Shown: piece after piece, positions 26,893-38,693 of the stretch
Layout of the letters: the number at the start of each line of letters is the position of its first letter
Position numbering within the stretch: position 1 is the stretch's first letter
DNA from: Lumbricus terrestris
Taxonomy: Eukaryota > Annelida > Clitellata > Crassiclitellata > Lumbricidae
DNA: 64,000 nt
Direction: 5' to 3'
Assembly: GCA_949752735.1 (NCBI GenBank)
Contig: OX457037.1
Span: 17,268,795-17,332,794, forward strand
Translations under genes and position numbers: made by a program
The notes under the pieces: generated by a model
The model's input: the letters and a program-made list of their open reading frames with translations, nothing else
Database searches by the model: none
Told to the model about the DNA's origin: nothing

Positions 26893-27343
26893 TTGCCTTG
26901 AGATCTTCTTCTTCTTTAGGTTTGCTGCCTCTCGGCAGGTCTAGATGCCCAACGACGCCATTCTTCTCGGTGTTGTGCTTTTTCTGTGAGTTTTCCATAT
27001 CCATCCTCAATCATCCAGTCCAAGAACTTTTCCCTAGGTCTTCCTCTTCCCCTCTTCCCGTCCATTTTGCCCTCCACTATTATGTCTCTTTGCAGGAAGT
27101 TGCCTCTCAGTACATGTCCTATCCAGTTCTCAGTTGCGTAGGCAAGGGGGTTTCGGGGGTTAAACCCCCCCTTTGACTCCGGGAAAAAGGTTTTTTAAAG
27201 GTTATTTATCCATTTAAGTAAGAAAAAATAGCAAAAACAGGGTATCCGGCCATAAACCCCCCCCCATTAAAAATTCCTGGCTACGCCACTGCCAGTTCTT
27301 CTGCCTTGAGATAGGAATGCTATATTTCTTAGTTGCTATAACA
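26893..27343 (-). mobile_element. Non-LTR retrotransposon C-terminus interrupted by a MITE
   Basis: The minus-strand frame reads KKYSIPISRQK up to the MITE, then [30 protein letters not shown] and [16 protein letters not shown] to a stop near 26920. The combination W-I-G-H-V-L-R followed by R-G-R-P-R is typical of the C-terminus of endonuclease/reverse-transcriptase ORFs. The frame is intact once the MITE at 27131-27291 and one target duplication are removed. Confidence 0.8.
27131..27291. mobile_element. hAT-type MITE inside a LINE
   Basis: The ends CAGTTGCGTAGGCAAGG and CCTGGCTACGCCACTG form imperfect inverted repeats. Perfect 8-bp duplications CCAGTTCT flank it at 27123-27130 and 27292-27299. 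It is 161 bp, with G-runs and C-runs internal to each end. The restored LINE frame confirms both boundaries. Confidence 0.92.
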
Positions 27344-29966
27344 GCTCGTAAATGTATCTGAACGAAATCGCTAGAAATTCATAAGAATTATTGTTCATAA
27401 TTATATCCAATTGCAAAATTTTGATACGTACTTTGAGTTGTTGGTGATAGCGTTGTTGAATACTTCGTCTCCTCCCGGTTGCTATGGGAAGTCAGACGGT
27501 TGCTGAGGATGTTAACCGGTTGGTTGCTATGACAACGTCCGAACAATTGGTCAGTTGCAATTGTTTGATAGACATCACAATGAAGAAGTAATTGATATGC
27601 GCTTCCATTAATTTTTCTTTGAACTCAACAGAGACCAATTGAAATGGGAAACTGACGGCGTCGTCTTTCTCTCTTTCTCTACATGACAAGCGAACCAATC
27701 CGAGCGTACGCTTCCTTGTCTCATTTTCCCCGGCTTTGTTCGCCCAACCAACTGCCTGAATGTTTGTCTATGACTGCCTGCCTATCTGCGCAACTGATAG
27801 AGTCTCTATATCTTTCTCTCCATTGCTATACATAAGATATATATCGCTCTGTATCTTTCTTTCTTCCTCTCAGCGTATGTTGTCTATCCTGCAACTTTTA
27901 AAACTTAGGATGTCCTTTTCTTTATGTCCATTTCTCTCCTTCCTTCCGTTCTTCTATCCGTTTCTGTACTTCTGTCTTCTCTCACTGCGCGTGTCTAATC
28001 AAAACAAAGTCTTCTTTGCTGTCGTCGTCGCAATCCCATAAGTATCTTCGTAATCAGCATCTTCATTTCAGCATCTTCATTTCAGCATCTTCATATCAGC
28101 ATCTTCGTTTCAGCATCTTCATATGAGTCTCTTCGTTATAGCATCATCATTTCTTCACCATCATATTATCAGTATCTAATTCATTCCACGATCTCTAACA
28201 CAGTCTCAGTTCTCGTTCCCTTCCTATCGGTCGATAACGCAATAACTGCTTTTACGAATGAACACACATCACTGCAGCAGCAGTCTTGCACATCGCGCAG
28301 TCTTTTACAACCAGCAGCAGAGTCAAACGACAATGAACCACGAGACAAACAACGCTGAGACAACCATTAAGCGTACACAACTGACCCTCCTCCTACAACC
28401 ACTGCTACTGTAACACTGTTTCCTACGTTCTTCACCATTTCTCGTCTCCGACTATTATATATCTCTAGAAACCGACTCCTGCCCGGCCACCGGGTTTTCA
28501 GTTGCGTTGCGTGCGCCGCAATTTCCGCAAACGATTAGACTCTTAAAGACGGAACTCAAGGCGCCGGAAGTCCGGAACGAGGATAACCAACGCCTTCGCC
28601 GATAGAGGGAGAACTGACGTCGACAGAGGACGCCCGCGTCGTTGTTTGATAGATGTCGCCCGATCGTTAATACTAATTCACTTCCTGTCCAGTGCGCTAC
28701 CGTTGCTCGTTTGCCAGGCGATGATGGTAAGAAGAAGAAGATGTCCGAGAATGGAACTACCGATGGTTGGTTGTGATGCGGGTGATGGTGCACGGTGCCA
28801 GTGATGCCACGGTTGCTGCTGATGGTGATGCGAATGGCATCAGTATAGGATGGGTGTTAATACAGTGCGCGCGCACTCGTGTTACCAACACCGGCTGCGG
28901 GCATGCATGTAGACGCGCGGCATAAGAAACGGGCATTGCGTCATTCATGGGACGTCATGCACGATAGTAAACAGAACGAGACGTGCAATCGAATATGGAA
29001 GCGAACATACGACGAATACGAAGAACGAAATACGAAATTAGACTGACAGTTAAACCCGTATACGCAAGCAGCAACAAAGTGCAGAACACAGGGAATGCTA
29101 GCATATAGGGTTAAACACATTTTAAGCTATAAGGGTTAAACATTGGCGTAAACATTAATTCAACATGGATGGGAATATGGAGTTGAGCATATTATATGTA
29201 GCGTAAACAAAGTATCAAACATCGATGTAGACTAAATGCTGCTTCGGTTGCAAGAATAGAGTCAAATACGTATCAAAACATAGGGTTAATTAAACGTGAA
29301 CGTTCCTGAAAAATCCACAATATTCCGAAATTAATTGATCTGGGATTGCTGAATAATAATACGTGGAATTTTAATTTATTTAATATGTGCACCATATTAA
29401 TTTTTGCAGCTTTAGGTGATTAAAAATCTGTTCGCAGATAGCCTACTTTACAAATGTCGCGAGTGCGATGTTCACCAAAACTATGGTCCAAAATAAGTCG
29501 CTCTGCGTGAGTGTTTGCATAAATATTCATGAAAATTATGCACTTCATCGTATTCAGACTCCACAGAGGCAACCGCTAATCAAATTACTAAAAAATGTTA
29601 TCTGTACAGGCTTAGCATTGTACAGTGCATGGGCGCGCAGTTGAGATGATGGCCAACACAGCGTGAGCTCAATCAAGTCTATTGTTTCCCCGAGGTGAGC
29701 CTACATCTGGCTATGATCCCACGGAATTGCAAAAATTGGGGTGATGCTTTGCAATAGCCAATCTTCGCAGATGACTTGAAAGTGATGCAGAAAGCGAGTG
29801 CATTGAAGCGCTGAATAAAGTGAATATTATAATTATTTTAATTGCTGTGGATCCTCAGGGGCTTAGCTCCTTACTGCTGCTATAAAACCAGTCCAAAATG
29901 GCCCTATTATTGCTTTTATTGTTATTACTATGATTATTAGTAGCAGTAGTAGTAGGCTAGTAGCAA

Positions 29967-29968
<2 letters not shown>
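27344..29968. other. Non-coding stretch with one minisatellite
   Basis: At about 28056-28145 a 14-bp unit (CAGCATCTTCATTT, with variants) repeats six to seven times. The stretch 28450-28950 is GC-richer than its surroundings and has open frames on the minus strand (28455-28793). No domain or splice support is visible, and a promoter or CpG-rich region is as likely. The remainder shows no recognisable gene. Confidence 0.4.
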
Positions 29969-30039
<71 letters not shown>

Positions 30040-30050
30040 TAGGCCTATTA

Positions 30051-30107
<57 letters not shown>

Positions 30108-30149
30108 CATCATCATCATCATCATCAGCATCATCATCATTATTATTAT
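29969..30149. repeat. (ATT)n microsatellite with CAT segment
   Basis: Two ATT arrays are separated by ACTAGGCCTATT near 30038. The right array passes into ATC repeats at about 30106. Confidence 0.96.
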
Positions 30150-31724
30150 TTGTCATGAGACACTTCATTCTCATGAGCTTAAAAAATATAGAAATGTGCT
30201 TTATTTATTTATTTATTCATTTATTATCTCGAATTCACATGAAAAAGATAACTATTTACTTTTAAGTAGTCGTGAATAAAAAATTAGGGATCAAATTTTG
30301 ACAACAATATTTCACATCTTCGCGGGATCCATCAAAGCGGACATGAGTCTGCAAAAAATAAGTTATCATCGTAAACAAACCACACGAGAAAAATAAAGCG
30401 AGGACCACTCAGCGGAAAATATGCAAACGCCGAAATTTGGAAAGACTATAAGAATAATATATGCATCAGTGATTCTTCTAAGAAAAAAGTGTTAAAACCA
30501 CGAGAAAAACTGCTAAAAACTGTAAAAAATTTATTGGCGGCTCTTTAGTAAAAGCAAACAGTAAAGATCCGATATGGCGTGAATGCCGCATATCCGTGGT
30601 AGATTGGGAAAGTAATGGCTCCACGGTGACCCCCAAAGTGAAGGGATCCTGACCGCCATTACCGGCAGCAGCAGAGAAAAAGACCGTCACAACCAGAGAG
30701 TCCGTCTATATTCGTGATAGTCAGTTAGTCTACTCACGAACGATGTTAATTCTCGACGCTAGATGTCACCAGTCGGTTCTTGACGTCACTGCAGACAGCT
30801 CTTGACTACACGTCGTGTCAATATATTCCGGCTGTCATATATAGACATAGGGACGAGCGAGCGGCTGTCTGCATAAGTCACTCAACAAGCACAGACCGTA
30901 TATCATTTACATCAGTGCTGCACGATGCAGTAATAACAAACGTCTAACGCGGTTTGGCATTTGAGTGAAGGCCTACACGGCATAAACACTCGTGCAGGCT
31001 ACTGGTAACTGTCTACGTTTGGATCTGATGTAAAGTAAAATATATTCTGTCAGGCAAATCCGGGTGGGGTTGAAAACCTTAGTTTTTCTTAGAGCTCCAT
31101 TAGCCTATGGGCCCTGTTTGCACACCTTAACTTCAACGTGGATCATAATCTGACTCAAGATTTTTTCACATTCTTATACCGAAGTAAATATCTTAATAAC
31201 CATCCTTATTTTCTGTTATAAGGCTTAAGATGTTTCAGTTTTATAATTTTAGCTGATAATAAGGTGACACAGATATATAATAGGTCTTAAAGAACCTTCG
31301 AAAGCCGTCGTGTGATAATTTAGGATACATTTACGCATGTACTGTATACATAGGCTAGGCGGAGATATCGTCCGGGCTTTTGGGAGGGGGTGAAACACTT
31401 TTTGAATTTCCACACTACAGTGGTAGCATTTTAGGCTGTCATTTTTACGAAATTGCTCGTCATTTCAGTGCTGATAGTCGTGGTTTAAGACTTCAAAAGT
31501 GCTCTCTCATAGTTTAAATTTTTTATTTCCACACTGAATGGTAGCAAGTTACACTGTCTTTGTAATAAAATTGCTCAATTTTAAACGCTGATTATAAATG
31601 GCGTCTCCCAATTGCTTACAATTGTTTCAATTTGCACGCTGTAACCGCAGCTTTTTAATAAGTCATCTTAACAAAATAAAGCTATGGATGTAAACTACGT
31701 ATGTATGTATCTAATCTATATGCA
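30150..31724. other. Non-coding stretch, nothing firmly recognised
   Basis: A GGCGGAGATATCGTCC segment near 31358 resembles the left end of the hAT-type miniature elements, but no right end could be found. No exon is recognised. Confidence 0.4.
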
Positions 31725-31943
31725 CGTATGTATGTATGTATGTATGTATGTATGTATGTATGTATGTATGTATGTATGTATGTATGTATGTATGTATGTA
31801 TGTATGTATGTATGTATGTATGTATGTATGTATGTATGTATGTATGTATGTATGTATGTATGTATGTATGTATGTATGTATGTATGTATGTATGTATGTA
31901 TGTATGTATGTATGTATGTATGTATGTATGTATGTATGTATGT
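31725..31943. repeat. (ATGT)n microsatellite
   Basis: About 54 ATGT units, interrupted at the right side by the DNA transposon that follows. The array resumes at 34239. Confidence 0.97.
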
Positions 31944-34238
31944 TAGGGTGTCCCACGATTGCACAGGAAAAATATTTTTCTTGAAACTTGAAATGCAGTC
32001 CCTCCAAAAAGTTTCCTTATGGTCCTATGATAGTACCTGCCAAATTTCTGGACATTTTGAAAATATTTAGAGGCCGCTCAAAGCTCACATATAATATGTG
32101 TAAGTTGTCACAAATTATACGTGCGACATATAGGCCTATGAGTTTGAAATTTTCGGAGGTCCACACTTTGATCCCACTAGCGTGCTTATGTATTGCTTAA
32201 TAACCTTATATTGCTCTGAAATACTAAAATCTACAAATATGCAACCTTATTGTATTTGCGAATGAGGTTTTTCAAGCATAAGGACGACAGTTAAGCTCTC
32301 GAGCAAACGAATGATGTAAATGTCGTGCACTAGGATTGCAGGTCGCTACCTCCACATGGCAATCATCAGTGGAGTAGAAATGAATAAGGTTAACAGATTG
32401 TCAGTCTGATTTTTCTCTAGTTGGTGGAAGTAGCCTACAAACATGTTGGTGTGCTAAAGTTGACCTCTGGACCAGGACAGGAATCAACGGTTGCAGTTTG
32501 AACCTTTTGAAGTCGTGAAAGTGTGATGCATTAGGCCTAATTATTGGCAAATGCTTTGAGACAACGGCTTTCAATAACTGCATATTAAATAGAGTTTGCA
32601 ATGCCTTGCACCCTTCTACATCAGCCATCAGTCGTAACATCTTGTTAACATCACAGAAATCTTTTAAGTCCAGTTGCCTGGTGCATTCTTTGTGTCCTTG
32701 GTAAAAATTTGTCCATCAATGGTCTGTAATTAAGCTCTGCAAGCCATTTAAAGATGAATGCTCCAATCTGGTTCACCATCAACCAAACCCTCGACCAATG
32801 CTACTGCAGTCTGCATCTAACAAATCATAAGAATTCATTACTGAACAGCTTTAGCGTGGCCATACTCGAAATATGACTATCAAGAATTTTCAAAACTCTT
32901 GGTATTCATGGTTGGATTGAACAATTCGGTAGCATTTCGCAAGCCTGTTGCCATCACAGAGCAAGTTGGATGGGTAAGGCAATATAGATCTAATTGCTTT
33001 ATGATGGAAACGAATCACATATACAGTTGACGACCGTGAATTACAGGGCATCCAACCCAAACAAGTCTCAGATTTGTGATTGACATCTACAGTCAGGCGG
33101 TGTTCTCATGTAGAGTCACTGCTCTCTTTGAATTAATCCATAGCTTTATAATTCTGGCAATGCTGCTCTAGATGACAAGTCTGAAAATGATGCAACATCA
33201 TTCTTGGTATACCAGCACCTAAGATATTAGAGATAGCAATTCTCTCTGTTCTTTCAGTGAGTTCTCATTAATGTGGAATAACGGGGTTATCTCTTCCTAA
33301 AAGTTTTTCCCAAACCATGCTGCGTTCAAATATAGTTTTCTCGATCTTTCGGTGAAAGAGTGGCGAGATAGCCAATCGTATAAGACCACGTGTGATTTTT
33401 CATAACGTTGGTCTGTGTAAATGACTGTGCTGAACAAACATGACGCAGCTTTGATACAGAATTTCAGCTCAACGATAACGAAGAACGTAGATCGGAGACA
33501 ATTTCTCGTACAGGTTGTCGAAAAACACAGGCACATGTTTTCTAACCACAATTGTGACAATCTTGTTGACATGTGTAAATGTAGAACGTAGAACTGAAGA
33601 ACAATTTGAGTGCAGTGATGTAGAATCAGCAGATCAGTATGAGAATAGTAAAAAAATAACGGTCCAGACGTTGATTTGTTGTGTAGCTGCATGGGGTGTG
33701 CAATTAAAACTTTACTGTGTGGTCCTAGGACAAATAGGGGTTGAACCTCACAGCCCCCTCAGAATTTCTTATAAAGAAGCAGATGAAGGTATGGAGGAGC
33801 TAAAACCACGACTTGTTACATTATCAAGAGTTTGTAATGACTACTCCCAATGATTAGTTGTGTGTGCACTGATATTGTGTCCAAAGTTCAAAAATCTCAA
33901 ATTTTTCTCGATTTTGCATTTTTTGAGCATAAGACTATGCCCAAAATATCCATTGTATCCAATAAAGTTAAATACCTGTTAATTCTACCATTCACGAGCT
34001 TTCCAAGGGTAGTAAATTTGTTATAATAGGATCAACGATTGGGATATAAAGGCATTTAGAAGTTGGACACATCAGGCGCAAATTATGCCAATATGGGTTA
34101 AATTTGGGCGGCTTGAGCCACCCCTAAATATTTTTTTAGTGTCATAAAACTTTACAGGTGTTATTATGGGACCATATGGAAACTTTTTAGGGGGACTGCA
34201 TTTCAAGTTTCTAGAAAAATATTTGTTGGGACACCCTA
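31944..34238. mobile_element. hAT-like DNA transposon in an ATGT array
   Basis: The ends TAGGGTGTCCCA are inverted repeats. Similarity continues inwards for more than 100 bp, with shared segments such as AAACTTGAAATGCAGTCCC and AAAAGTTTCC. ATGTATGT lies directly on both sides. It may be an 8-bp duplication, but the microsatellite makes the length undecidable. The 2.3-kb interior has no intact transposase frame. The end sequence and layout parallel the element at 45949-48000. Confidence 0.75.
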
Positions 34239-35392
34239 ATGTATGTATGTATGTATGTATGTATGGATCGAGGAAGGTTGACGACAAGACAAGACAATGT
34301 ATGTATGTGTGCCTGCACAATATGTGCATGCATGTACGCGGCTCCACATGCATGTATATATGGATGGATGTGGGATTCATGTCTGGCTATATATAGCGAG
34401 TATAATACGTTCACTTGCGTGTGTCACTGTTCTGCTACACGAGTTTGTTTGCTGTTATGTCAATGGTCGGCAGAGCTGACGATAAGAGCTTAATTGAGCG
34501 AATAAATCGAGCAGAGATGAGCAATCACAATCTCCCCTCCTTCTCCTTCTTCTTTTCCTCCTCCTCCTCCCCCTCTTCCTCCTCCTCCTCCTCCTCCTTT
34601 TTCTCCTCCCTGCTTCCTCTGCTCCTGAAGCTGCTGTTAATATTTGCTGTTGCTACTGATCATGCTATAGAATCAGTGTTTTTGAGCCTCAACGCTTACG
34701 TGGCTACCCAGCGCAGATGCAGTGTCAAAGTAATAGCGGCGCATAAATAACATAAATAACCGAGTCCAACGCCAACCATATCGAGCATGTGTTTCGATCG
34801 GTGACATAAATCGCACGGAGTTTGGTAAGATCTCCAATCAAGATAATTATAATGCGCGAGCTTCAAGCTTTCGGCGATATCACATTTTGTATTTGTATTT
34901 AGTTAAGTCTTCACTACGATGTTGACGACCTTAAATAACAAATGCAAGATAAAATAGCAGCATTATCAAATTAAGATAAGAATATTCTTTAATTCACCAA
35001 TTGCTAACCACCTTTTGGTTTACACACGTGGTACAATGAAATGAAATATAGTTGCTACACGTAACGAAGTAATGGATAACGGAGTCCAGTTAATTTTCAT
35101 GCTTTCAGACGAATTTTATGTTATTGTTGGAAGTCCGTAAAGTATTTTAAAATCTATTGTTGAATTTAATTTTGATGCACGCCCAGTTGAGAAGATCATG
35201 TCCTGAGAAACACTGGGATCAACAGAACTCCATGATGACGGTCCGAGAGATGACCATCAATCTAGAAACGAAGTTGTCCAGTTTTTAAAAGTAAAAGTAA
35301 CTTACACCGGCACAACACTGCAGATCGCACATTGATCCTGACGTGGATAGGATCCGTGTACAATTAGCTATATAAGCATAGTAGTATTCAAC
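34239..35392. other. Non-coding stretch
   Basis: It begins with the remainder of the ATGT array and holds a CTC-rich tract at about 34550-34615. No gene is recognised. Confidence 0.45.
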
Positions 35393-35600
35393 GGGACACT
35401 GTGATGTAGCGGTAAGTTTGGCGCCTTGTGACCGAATGGTCGCAGATTCGAACCTACCTCAGGTCACTGCGTAGCGACCTTGGACAAGTTGCTCACTCAC
35501 AATTGTCTTTGAGGAAAGCAACGGGAAACCACATAACTCATCTCATCCCGAGGGACATAAAGCCAACGAGACTGCTAGTAGTAGGCCTGTTACTTAAGTC
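35393..35600 (+). repeat. tRNA-derived SINE
   Basis: The head shows an A-box-like TGATGTAGCGGTAAG and a B-box-like CAGATTCGAACC, spaced as in a tRNA. It is followed by CCTTGGACAAGTTGCTCACT, CGGGAAACCACATAACTC and CCCGAGGGACATAAAGCC. That body, with its CCTTGGACAAG stretch, is typical of animal tRNA-SINEs. Transcription would be by RNA polymerase III from the internal boxes. Confidence 0.7.
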
Positions 35601-36317
35601 TAAGACTGGCTTTTTTACTTTGCATTTCGCTGTTATTTGTATACGATAAAATAGTAGGCCCTATCAAATTTTTATATATAGACGCGTGATAAAAAAAACC
35701 TGTGATGATCCAGTTAGCCACATCGGAAAAAGCATTGGCCACGTCTCACACACCTCCTTGAAAGAGAACGTGCGGATCACTTTCAAAAGGCGGCTTATTT
35801 CAGACATACAAGTCTCCGTCCATGTAGGCCTAGGCTATGTGTCCGTGCACGAATACATAGATGCTAGATGGCGTTGTGTCAGTTCAAAAGGGCAGCGATC
35901 AATTCGTCGAAAACTGATCTAGGTCAAGGCCATATACACCATATACACCTATACAGTCGCTATATAAAATCGAGAACATAACATTTGCATTTTGACTACT
36001 ACTTCGTTCGAAACAGTCGTTATCGTTGACTGATTTTATTCGCCAGATGTGAATCCCAGTCGCCTATCATATTCATATCGTAGATTTTTTTTATTAGCTT
36101 TCAGTTTTTTACGAGATCCGCCGTGACCCATTGAAGCAGGGTGACTGACCATTACCACGTCATGCGATTAATTATGTAGCGCACATTCAACTGTCGTCTG
36201 TCTTGATCAGTTGCTGTTTATCGACACTGCATGTGTCACGACAAATTACTATCGTCGTCGCCCTCTCCTTTATCCATGATTGGGAGTGGCATTGTTAGAG
36301 CACTGTTAGAACACAAG
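35601..36317. other. Non-coding stretch, nothing recognised
   Basis: No gene, repeat family or regulatory signal could be supported. Confidence 0.4.
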
Positions 36318-36650
36318 CGGGATGTACTCCTCTGGCTCCCGTACCCACAGCGCATTTCTTACAGAATTTATGTCTAGGTTTGGTGCTGTTTTTAGGGTTT
36401 AGCTGCTTCATACTTGCAGGAGCTATGCTGCTCCACCACGCACGTCCAGTGCCGCTGCTATCTCCGCCCAGCTGCACAAGCAGAACTTATTGTTGCCCGC
36501 TCACGGACTGCAGTCAGGCAGCGCCGTGCTTTCTCCGTGGCTGGCCCTGCGACTTGGAATGAACTCCCTGTTATCCTTCGTCGACTATTGGTCTTTTTGC
36601 CTCATATCTTTCTCCTCGTTAAGGCTGTCTTATTCGACCAGGGTTGGACT
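36318..36650 (+). mobile_element. LINE C-terminal fragment
   Basis: The frame reads LLWLPVPQRISYRIYV, then after stops SYLQELCC, then RQRRAFSVAGPATWNELP, a C-terminal block shared with the LINE at 12212-12630. Internal stops make it a dead copy. A CGT/CAT microsatellite replaces its 3' tail. Confidence 0.75.
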
Positions 36651-36655
36651 AATCG

Positions 36656-36685
36656 TCGTTGTCGCCGTCGTCGTCGTCATCATCG

Positions 36686-36742
<57 letters not shown>

Positions 36743-36912
36743 CCACCACCACCACCGCCGCCACCACCACCATCACAACCACCACCACTACCACCACCAT
36801 CATCATCATCGTCATTATCATTATCATCAGCAGCAGCAGCAGCATCACCACCCCCACCACCACCCCACCACCACCATCATCATCCTCATCATCATCATCA
36901 TTATTATTATTA
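36656..36912. repeat. (CAT/CAC)n compound microsatellite
   Basis: Trinucleotide blocks of CGT, CAT, CAC, CAT, CAG and CAT succeed each other. His-, Ser- and Ile-rich frames through it are artefacts. Confidence 0.95.
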
Positions 36913-37514
36913 TTTATTGTCATCTTCATTATTAATGGTAATGTAAATTTTCATATTTGATTCGTCAGTTAAGTTACCAGCGACCGGATGCCGCCCTGTG
37001 CAATTGTCTCATTTCTCGTCGTGGATATTTTCCGCCTCAACAGCAAATCTAATAGAGTTGATCAGTGCGCCTGCGCGTCGACAGAGCGGCCTATCACGTG
37101 ACCAGATCCCTCCGTCCGATTGGTTTATTTGGCGAATCAATTCCGAAGGAGATCTCTGATAGCAACCGATTTACGATCAATTATCCGACGAAAACAGTTA
37201 AGCGTACATCAACTGAAAGACAAAGACGATCGTTCTCCCTCCGCCCTCCCTCCTGTATTCTCCCGTCTCCCTTCCACCAAGGGATTCATTAGTCAACCCG
37301 TCAGACCATTATTTCTTCCATCCTTCAGCTTGTTCATCCAACAATCTATCTCTTTATTCAATCATCCATCCAATTCCCCATACATCCATCCATCATTCGT
37401 CCTTGCATCCATAAATCCATGTTAAACCATCAGTCTGTTAGTCCGTCTCCTTGTTCTTCCCTTCGTCTGTTTGTCCATCGCTCAACTGTCTCTCTTTGCA
37501 TCACGGGTCGTGTC
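36913..37514. promoter_or_regulatory. Possible promoter-like segment near 37060-37135
   Basis: Within about 75 bp lie TGCGCCTGCGCG (one mismatch from the palindromic NRF-1 site), TCACGTGAC (an E-box of the USF type) and GATTGGTT (an inverted CCAAT box). No exon downstream could be recognised, and the target gene, if any, is unknown. The rest of the interval is ordinary sequence with ATCC repeats near 37340-37420. Confidence 0.3.
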
Positions 37515-37672
37515 TGTCCGTCCGTCCATCCGTCCGTCCGTCCAGCCGTCCGTCCGTCCATCCGTCCGTCCGTCCATCCGTCCATCCGTCCATCCGTCCG
37601 TCCGTCCAGCCGTCCGTCCGTCCGACAGTCCGTCCGTCCGACAGTCCATCCGTCCATCCGTCCGTTCGTCCG
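37515..37672. repeat. (GTCC)n microsatellite
   Basis: GTCC array with ATCC and AGCC variants. The Arg/Pro/Ser repeat frames are artefacts. Sequence to 38047 contains no recognised gene. Confidence 0.95.
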
Positions 37673-38053
37673 TCCTTTTCCCGAATGTATGAGACCGTCC
37701 TTCAATCCATTCATTCCTTTTCAGCCTGACTTTCCCTCTATTTTAGCTCTTATGTCTCACTCTTCGTTCTCCTCCTCCTCCTCTGATTCCATTCCCATCT
37801 CCATCTTCCCCAATGCCCTCCTCCCCTTCTTCTGCCCATCCTCGGGTCGTATCTCAAGAGTACACGCCGTCCATATTCCTCGATTAAAGATTAGACGATC
37901 AAAGCCCCGCAGCGCATCGAACGCCACAACATCTGATGACGACGACGATGATGACGTCAAAGGCAAGCGACGACCTCTTCCCCGGAAGCAATCATCCATC
38001 GTTCATGAAGTTTACGTTACACACGTTGACTTGCCATAGTAGACTGTAATGTC

Positions 38054-38196
38054 AGTAGTTGTCTAATGGCGGATATGAGCTCAGTGACGTCACTGAGTGA
38101 GCTCATATCCGCCATTAGACTGGGTGAGCTCATTAGTATGCAGAGGACAGACAATGGCAAGCTCCGCCCCTAATTAATATTCATGCTGTGACGTCA
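38054..38196. repeat. Left terminal inverted repeat of element 2
   Basis: It contains a perfect 23-bp stem (38061-38083 with 38098-38120) around a 14-nt loop holding the CRE octamer TGACGTCA. A second TGACGTCA closes the repeat at 38189-38196. Confidence 0.92.
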
Positions 38197-38693
38197 TTTG
38201 CTAGAACTTTCTGGGCCATTCTAGAAGGTCTATTGTTCCTTTGTCCGACTCTTTGTCCGTTTGTCTGTCTGTTTGGCTGTCTGTGTGCATATCTAGGTGA
38301 TTAAGAAGTCGTTAATGATATGCTCTAGGGTAATGACTTTATTATGCATGATAAGAATCTCTACGGCGCCACAGCACAGACGGTTTGACTGTCTGCATAT
38401 ACTGATGCTTAAGAGCTCATTAATCACGTCAGCGTTCTGGAACTTTCTTTAATTAACATTGTAGAACAGCCTAGATCTTTCCAGAATTCCAAAAGATAGT
38501 TCCGACGGATGTAAGAGAAAGTAGATCCACACATTTCCTATAATGAGTCAGCTCGCATGGACACAGATTAACAGCATGGTGTGTTGTGTATTAATGCCTC
38601 AAAGACATTATAAAAATCTACCCTTTCCACCATGTTTCAATCGACTTCGTTAATGCAAAGGAAGTACTTCATCTCTTTACGAAGCTAACTACT
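38197..38693. promoter_or_regulatory. Left subterminal region and 5' flank of the PC4 gene
   Basis: 38243-38370 is homologous to the subterminal segment of element 1 (6025-6139), sharing CTAGGTGATTAAGA and GATAAGAATCTC. The remainder to the start codon should contain the promoter of the PC4 gene. A TTATAAAAAT motif lies near 38607. Confidence 0.5.

Noticed and set aside
28455..28948. Minus-strand frames in a GC-richer stretch considered as a gene
   Set aside because: No domain, no consistent splice sites and no continuation. At most it may be a promoter-type region.
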